A DNA stretch of 15,135 bases, taken from contig JBILVD010000023.1 of NCBI GenBank assembly GCA_044370655.1, positions 1 to 15,135 of the forward strand, written 5' to 3'. This document shows, in pieces, positions 12,911 to 15,135 of this stretch. Under the pieces are notes generated by a model. It saw only the letters and a list, made by a program, of their open reading frames with translations, had not been told where the DNA came from and did no database searches. Position numbers and translations under genes: made by a program. Positions within the stretch are counted from its first letter, which is position 1, and every line of letters starts with the position of its first letter. Source of the DNA: CAZFPN01 sp044370655 (GTDB lineage: Bacteria > Pseudomonadota > Alphaproteobacteria > Rickettsiales > Deianiraeaceae).

Positions 12911-12937
12911 TTGGCTTGCAATTTGCATAAATATAAA
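12911..12937 (+). promoter_or_regulatory. Candidate promoter for ppsR
   Basis: TTGGCT (12911-12916) and TATAAA (12932-12937) are separated by 15 nt, 30 nt before the ATG at 12968. The -10 is good and the spacing is short, so this is tentative. No Shine-Dalgarno precedes the gene. Confidence 0.33.
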
Positions 12938-12967
12938 ACATCTCCATAATGAATATTAATACTTTTT

Positions 12968-13786
12968 ATGAAAAAACAACTAAATTTGCATTTAATTTCG
13001 GACTCAACAGGAGAAACAGTCACTCTTCTTGCAAAATCTGTGCTTTCTGGTTTTGTAGGTTTAGAAGTTAGGGAGTTTCACCACTTTCTTGTAAGAAATG
13101 AGGCTCATATGAGGGCGATAGTTAGTAAAATAGAGGATAATAAGGGGATTGTGCTTTATAGCATTTTAAATGACAATTTAGAGGATATTCTCAAAAAAGA
13201 GTGTCAAAAAGATGATGTTTGTTGCATTCCTGCTATCTCTCCTATTGTTTTGGAGTTTGAGAAGTTTTGGGGAGTTAAAAGCGTGAAGAATGTGGGAAAA
13301 CAGCACGAGATTAGTGAGGAGTATTACAAAAGAATGGAGGCGATAAACTATACTTTGGCACATGATGATGGAAATTTGGCGGAAAACTTGGAAGATGCGG
13401 ACATTATAATTCTTGGAGTTTCAAGGTCTTCTAAGTCCCCCACTAGCATATATCTTTCTTACAAAGGCTATAAGGTGGGCAATATTCCTTTTGTGAAGGC
13501 GGAGCTTATTCCTGCTTATATTTCAAGCTTGAAAAAGCCCCTTATTGTTGGCTTTACGATAGACCCAGAAAGGCTAAAGACAATTCGTCAAACTAGAGTG
13601 AAGACTTTGGAGGTTAAGGAGGAGACGGATTATACAGACTTAATGCGTATAAAAGAGGAGGTAAATGAGGCGAAGCGATTTTTTGCAAAGCTTGAAATTC
13701 CCGTGATTAATGTGACGGAGAAGTCAATTGAGGAGACGGCAGTTTATGTTATTAACTTATTTGAGGAGAGAAAACACGATTTATAA
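12968..13786 (+). CDS. ppsR: PEP synthase / PPDK regulatory kinase-pyrophosphorylase (DUF299)
   Basis: This family reversibly inactivates PEP synthetase or pyruvate,phosphate dikinase, using ADP to phosphorylate a threonine and Pi to remove it. The 272-aa product is full length. It begins LHLISDSTGETV (7-18), the conserved N-terminal signature. It has the P-loop-like GVSRSSKSPTSIYLSYKGYK (150-169) and the downstream GNIPFV, HDDG (132-135) and GFTIDPERL blocks. The usual loop is GVSRTSKTPLS; Ser replaces both Thr here, which is conservative. In Rickettsiales the partner is usually PPDK, but the target enzyme is not in the window. Its last 6 nt overlap the convergent ubiH-type gene. Confidence 0.95.
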   Translation: MKKQLNLHLISDSTGETVTLLAKSVLSGFVGLEVREFHHFLVRNEAHMRAIVSKIEDNKGIVLYSILNDNLEDILKKECQKDDVCCIPAISPIVLEFEKFWGVKSVKNVGKQHEISEEYYKRMEAINYTLAHDDGNLAENLEDADIIILGVSRSSKSPTSIYLSYKGYKVGNIPFVKAELIPAYISSLKKPLIVGFTIDPERLKTIRQTRVKTLEVKEETDYTDLMRIKEEVNEAKRFFAKLEIPVINVTEKSIEETAVYVINLFEERKHDL

Positions 13787-14911
13787 TCCGCTTGCTCTTT
13801 TCATTAAAAACTTTGTGAGTGGGGGGAGGCTTTGAGTGACGTTTATTCCAAAATCTCTTATGCATTTTATTAGTGGGTTTGAATTTGAAAAAAGCCTAAT
13901 GAGTGAGTGGGTTATGGCGTTCATTTCAATGTGATGTTGTAAGTTTGATTTTGCAAGCCTCTCAAGCTCTGTTAGCCCTCCTATATCAAGCCCTAAAGAT
14001 AAAGCTTTTTGTAGATATTTCTCAAGATTTTTGATGTCTTTTATAGACATATTAAAGCTGGAGCCTGCAACGGGGTGTATGGAATTGAAGCAGTCCCCTA
14101 GTAGTAAGGTTTTCTCAAAAGCCTGATTTTTAGCGAGGGATATGGATAGAGGATAGCTTTTTATGTCGGTTAAAACCTCTTCCACTTCTCCAATGTGCCC
14201 CATTCGGGACATGGCATTTTTGAAATAGTCTGTAAAAACTTGCTTGGAGGAGGTTTTTAAAAATTCGGCGGAAGGTTCTTTTAAAGTCCATATCACGGCG
14301 GAATTTAAGGGGCTTGAAAGAGGCAAAACTGCAAGAGGGCCTTGGGGGGAAAAGCTCTCAACTGCAATGTTTTTGTGGTTTTGCTTGTGGGAGATGTTAA
14401 AAACGAATGCGGTTTGCTTGTAGTCTATATCAAATCTGGTTTTTGCTCCGCCTTTTCCTAGGCATTTTAGAACGAGGTTGAATGTGTGTTTTGCCCCGTT
14501 TTCAAGCTCTATTTCTCCATTTTCTGCTATTTTCACTTTTTGATTTATGACTTTTATTTTGAGTTTGCTTACTTCTTCAAGTAAAACTCTTTTTAGGTTA
14601 AAGTTGTGAATTACATAACCAAAGGGATTGGTTGAAATTTCTGGGGCGTCAAAGCTAAGGACGGCACTTTTTTTGCCTTCAAATGTGTAAATGTGAAAAA
14701 TGGGAGAGAGATGTGAGAGGAGGGCGTCTTTTAAGCCTAAAGTGGATAGAAATTGCATGCTTTCGAAGGTTAGGACGGAGGTTCTGGTATCATCTTTGTA
14801 GTTTTCTAGGTTTCCGTGTTCAAAAATTGTTGTGTCAAATCCTAATTTAGCTGACACAATGCTTGAAATAAGCCCATTAAGACCAAGCCCCAAAACTGCT
14901 ATCTTTTGCAT
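13781..14911 (-). CDS. ubiH: UbiH/UbiF-type FAD monooxygenase, divergent
   Basis: These FAD enzymes hydroxylate the ubiquinone ring at the inner membrane. I start at ATG 14911 (376 aa), because the Rossmann motif VLGLGLNGLISS then falls at the N-terminus as in the family. The longer frame to 14989 adds 26 residues without similarity. Other marks are DTRTSVLTFESMQFLSTLGL, the middle block GPLAVLPLSSP, and the second FAD motif LLLGDCFNSIHPVAGSSFNM. In that last motif the usual GDAAHxxHPxAGQGxN has become GDCFNSIHPVAGSSFN: the first His is Asn and GQG is GSS. It is therefore a diverged member, and which ring position it hydroxylates cannot be told. Its end overlaps ppsR by 6 nt. No Shine-Dalgarno is seen. 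Confidence 0.78.
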   Translation of the reverse strand: MQKIAVLGLGLNGLISSIVSAKLGFDTTIFEHGNLENYKDDTRTSVLTFESMQFLSTLGLKDALLSHLSPIFHIYTFEGKKSAVLSFDAPEISTNPFGYVIHNFNLKRVLLEEVSKLKIKVINQKVKIAENGEIELENGAKHTFNLVLKCLGKGGAKTRFDIDYKQTAFVFNISHKQNHKNIAVESFSPQGPLAVLPLSSPLNSAVIWTLKEPSAEFLKTSSKQVFTDYFKNAMSRMGHIGEVEEVLTDIKSYPLSISLAKNQAFEKTLLLGDCFNSIHPVAGSSFNMSIKDIKNLEKYLQKALSLGLDIGGLTELERLAKSNLQHHIEMNAITHSLIRLFSNSNPLIKCIRDFGINVTQSLPPLTKFLMKRASGL

Positions 14912-15037
14912 AGAAAATATTTTTCTTTTTAATAAAGGGTTAAAAATAAAAAAGCAAGATAATTTTTGTAGATTGCGTGGCATTAACATCTAATTATACT
15001 CCATCATGCCTCTAACTAAAATTAGTTTTTGTTTCAT

Positions 15038-15135
15038 ATGAAAGAATGTAATAAGTGGTATTATTTGGAATAAGAAGAGATACAAATGCAAGGAATGTAA
15101 TAAATACTTTCGTGCAGGAGAAGATAATAGGGTAA
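15038..15135 (+). pseudogene. N-terminal zinc-ribbon start of an IS1-like transposase, frameshifted, cut by the window edge
   Basis: ATG 15038 reads MKECNKWYYLE and stops at TAA. The next frame reads IIWNKKRYKCKECNKYFRAG, then EDNRV to the window end, which is the second half of an InsA-type zinc ribbon (RYKCKxCxxxF). Restoring one base after AAGTG (near 15057-15058) joins the two frames as MKECNKCGIIWNKKRYKCKE and recreates the first CxxC, so a 1-nt deletion is likely. The stretch AACTAA-aa-TTAGTT (15014-15027) just upstream is a small hairpin near the presumed left end of the element. The remnant at 12650 carries the other end of a similar transposase, also on the plus strand, but the order is wrong for one element, so these are two copies. 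Confidence 0.6.

Noticed and set aside
14912..14989. 26-residue N-terminal extension of the UbiH-type protein
   Set aside because: The Rossmann motif normally begins within a few residues of the start, and the extension shows no similarity or Shine-Dalgarno; ATG 14911 is preferred.
1..15135. CRISPR array, tRNA or rRNA genes
   Set aside because: No regularly spaced direct repeats, no tRNA T-arm consensus with matching acceptor stem, and no rRNA-like stretch were seen on either strand.

Overview
The window is AT-rich, gene-dense DNA with short or overlapping gene junctions and few Shine-Dalgarno sequences. The gene set includes a VirB2-type T4SS pilin, an HscB-like protein, aspartokinase plus PBP1A for DAP-type peptidoglycan, bactofilin with an M23 peptidase, a PPDK/PEP-synthase regulator and a UbiH-type hydroxylase. 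This suggests a host-associated alphaproteobacterium of the Rickettsiales type. That assignment is inferred from gene content and composition, not from a marker-gene comparison.

Layout. At the left edge is the C-terminus of a cytosine-C5 DNA methyltransferase. Next comes uvrC on the minus strand, lacking its usual C-terminal helix-hairpin-helix domain. A long imperfect palindrome precedes two unrecognised genes (2147-3209). Two convergent operons follow. The plus-strand operon (3673-9654) runs virB2, a small MrpF-like membrane protein, an HscB-like protein without HPD, pdxH, an RDD membrane protein, PBP1A and lysC. The minus-strand operon (12237-9643) runs M23 peptidase, bactofilin, rluB and yraN. 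Their last genes overlap tail to tail at 9643-9654. To the right lie an IS1-like remnant, a ppsR-type regulator, and a UbiH-type monooxygenase that converges on it. A frameshifted IS1-like zinc-ribbon start is cut by the right edge.

Most notable structure. The two convergent operons are each headed, in the direction of transcription, by a copy of a nearly identical 225-bp element (3328-3552 plus strand; 12426-12651 minus strand). Each copy carries a promoter-like sequence, a small hairpin overlapping a Shine-Dalgarno site, a start codon and about 36 codons. Each then continues into a different C-terminus. In both copies the stop codon lies inside a TTGACA box, about 50 nt before the first operon gene (virB2 or the M23 peptidase). 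It looks like a portable leader-peptide or regulatory cassette placed in front of two cell-envelope operons. I do not recognise the family.

How the genes fit together. LysC makes the first intermediate toward lysine/DAP, PBP1A polymerises and cross-links peptidoglycan, M23 and bactofilin locally remodel it, and VirB2 forms the pilus of a secretion system that crosses it. PdxH supplies PLP, and the HscB-like protein would serve Fe-S assembly. UvrC, RluB and YraN are housekeeping nucleic-acid proteins.
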